Shown one piece after another: positions 13,271 to 13,407 of a DNA stretch of 13,407 nt. This DNA is from Hydrogenophaga sp. (GTDB lineage: Bacteria > Pseudomonadota > Gammaproteobacteria > Burkholderiales > Burkholderiaceae_C). Position 1 is the first letter of the stretch; every line of letters begins with the position of its first letter. The notes under the pieces are model-generated. The model had not been told where the DNA came from. It worked only from the letters and a program-made list of their open reading frames with translations, and searched no databases. The translations under genes were made by a program, and so were the position numbers. The stretch spans positions 1-13,407 of the forward strand of contig JAJNQE010000096.1 in the NCBI GenBank assembly GCA_021154985.1. Reading direction: 5' to 3'.

Positions 13271-13407
13271 TGGGCTTCCCCCAGTTTCCCGGACGGTTTG
13301 CTTAGCCCATTAAGCCTTGCTCAAAGTCGACTGGGCTGAGGAAGTCTAGCTTTGAGTGTTTGCGCACCGGGTTGTAGAAGCGCTCGATGTAATCGAACAC
13401 GTCGGAC
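13271..13407 (-). mobile_element. End of an IS3-family insertion sequence (continues beyond window)
   Basis: The element's end is placed at 13271, where the plus strand begins TGGGCTTCCCCCAG and continues to GGAC at 13294, an IS3-type terminal inverted repeat that starts with TG. Inside it, the C-terminus of an IS3 OrfB transposase ends 31 bp from the tip (stop at 13302-13304). The other end is outside the window, so the direct target repeat cannot be checked. The host-gene reading frame stops being conserved exactly here. Confidence 0.75.
13302..13407 (-). CDS. IS3-family transposase OrfB, C-terminal 34 residues (5' end outside window)
   Basis: The minus-strand frame entering from the right edge reads SDVFDYIERFYNPVRKHSKL, then DFLSPVDFEQGLMG and a TAA stop. 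The YIERFYN-P-R-HS-L--LSP pattern is the standard end of IS3-group rve (DDE) transposases, which make the DNA breaks and joins for transposition. The catalytic Glu and Asp residues lie outside the window. A subgroup cannot be fixed from 34 residues, although the sequence looks more like the IS3/IS51 groups than IS407. Confidence 0.88.
   Translation of the reverse strand, partial: SDVFDYIERFYNPVRKHSKLDFLSPVDFEQGLMG

Noticed and set aside
13133..13339. Plus-strand ORF across the IS boundary
   Set aside because: It spans the junction between IS and host gene and is antisense to both, so it cannot be a conserved gene.
1..13407. CRISPR array, tRNA, rRNA or origin of replication
   Set aside because: No regularly spaced repeats, no cloverleaf-like tRNA sequence and no DnaA-box cluster were seen by eye on either strand.

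Overview
The window reads as a high-GC betaproteobacterial chromosome, most likely Comamonadaceae (Hydrogenophaga/Acidovorax-like). This is inferred from the GC-rich codon use, a DUF3579 gene, a kynB-kynU-kynA operon, a TAAAAT-type promoter box and a structured intergenic repeat of a kind I associate with that family. No 16S or other phylogenetic marker is present, so the assignment is an inference. Nearly all of the first 12.5 kb is conserved housekeeping DNA with dense, often overlapping genes. The last 0.9 kb is visibly lower in GC and looks acquired.

Layout. (1) 1-1917: murB (cut by the left edge, minus) diverges from yajQ and a periplasmic retropepsin-like protease (plus). (2) 1930-3474, minus: a ybaK-plsY-RidA-family cluster, with plsY and the RidA gene overlapping by 4 bp. 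(3) 3510-3575: a three-hairpin repeat, then an aldo/keto reductase (minus, 3592-4644) whose promoter appears to give a leaderless mRNA. (4) 4827-5547: a glycine-zipper/OmpA-domain lipoprotein gene with a clear terminator. (5) 5602-5922, minus: a DUF3579 gene, with a palindrome inside its predicted promoter. (6) 6118-9619, plus: argD-argF, a SAM methyltransferase and a YkgJ-type cysteine-cluster protein, closely packed and probably one transcript, with a promoter and hairpin/T-tract leader before argD. (7) 9712-12481, plus: kynB-kynU-kynA, tightly coupled, which together convert tryptophan to anthranilate. (8) 12482-13407: a non-coding stretch, the 3' part of a DUF3800-family gene, and the end of an IS3-family insertion sequence that appears to have split that gene.

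How the genes work together. argD and argF supply consecutive-pathway steps of arginine synthesis (acetylornithine formation and ornithine to citrulline). kynA, kynB and kynU act in that biochemical order on tryptophan although the gene order differs. plsY starts phospholipid synthesis, murB makes the peptidoglycan precursor UDP-MurNAc, and RidA and YbaK are metabolite and tRNA quality-control proteins. I found no convincing new multi-gene system. The parts most worth a second look are the IS-disrupted DUF3800 gene with an attC-like end, the leader structure before argD, the divergent/leaderless promoter pair at 4645-4701, and the three-hairpin repeat.
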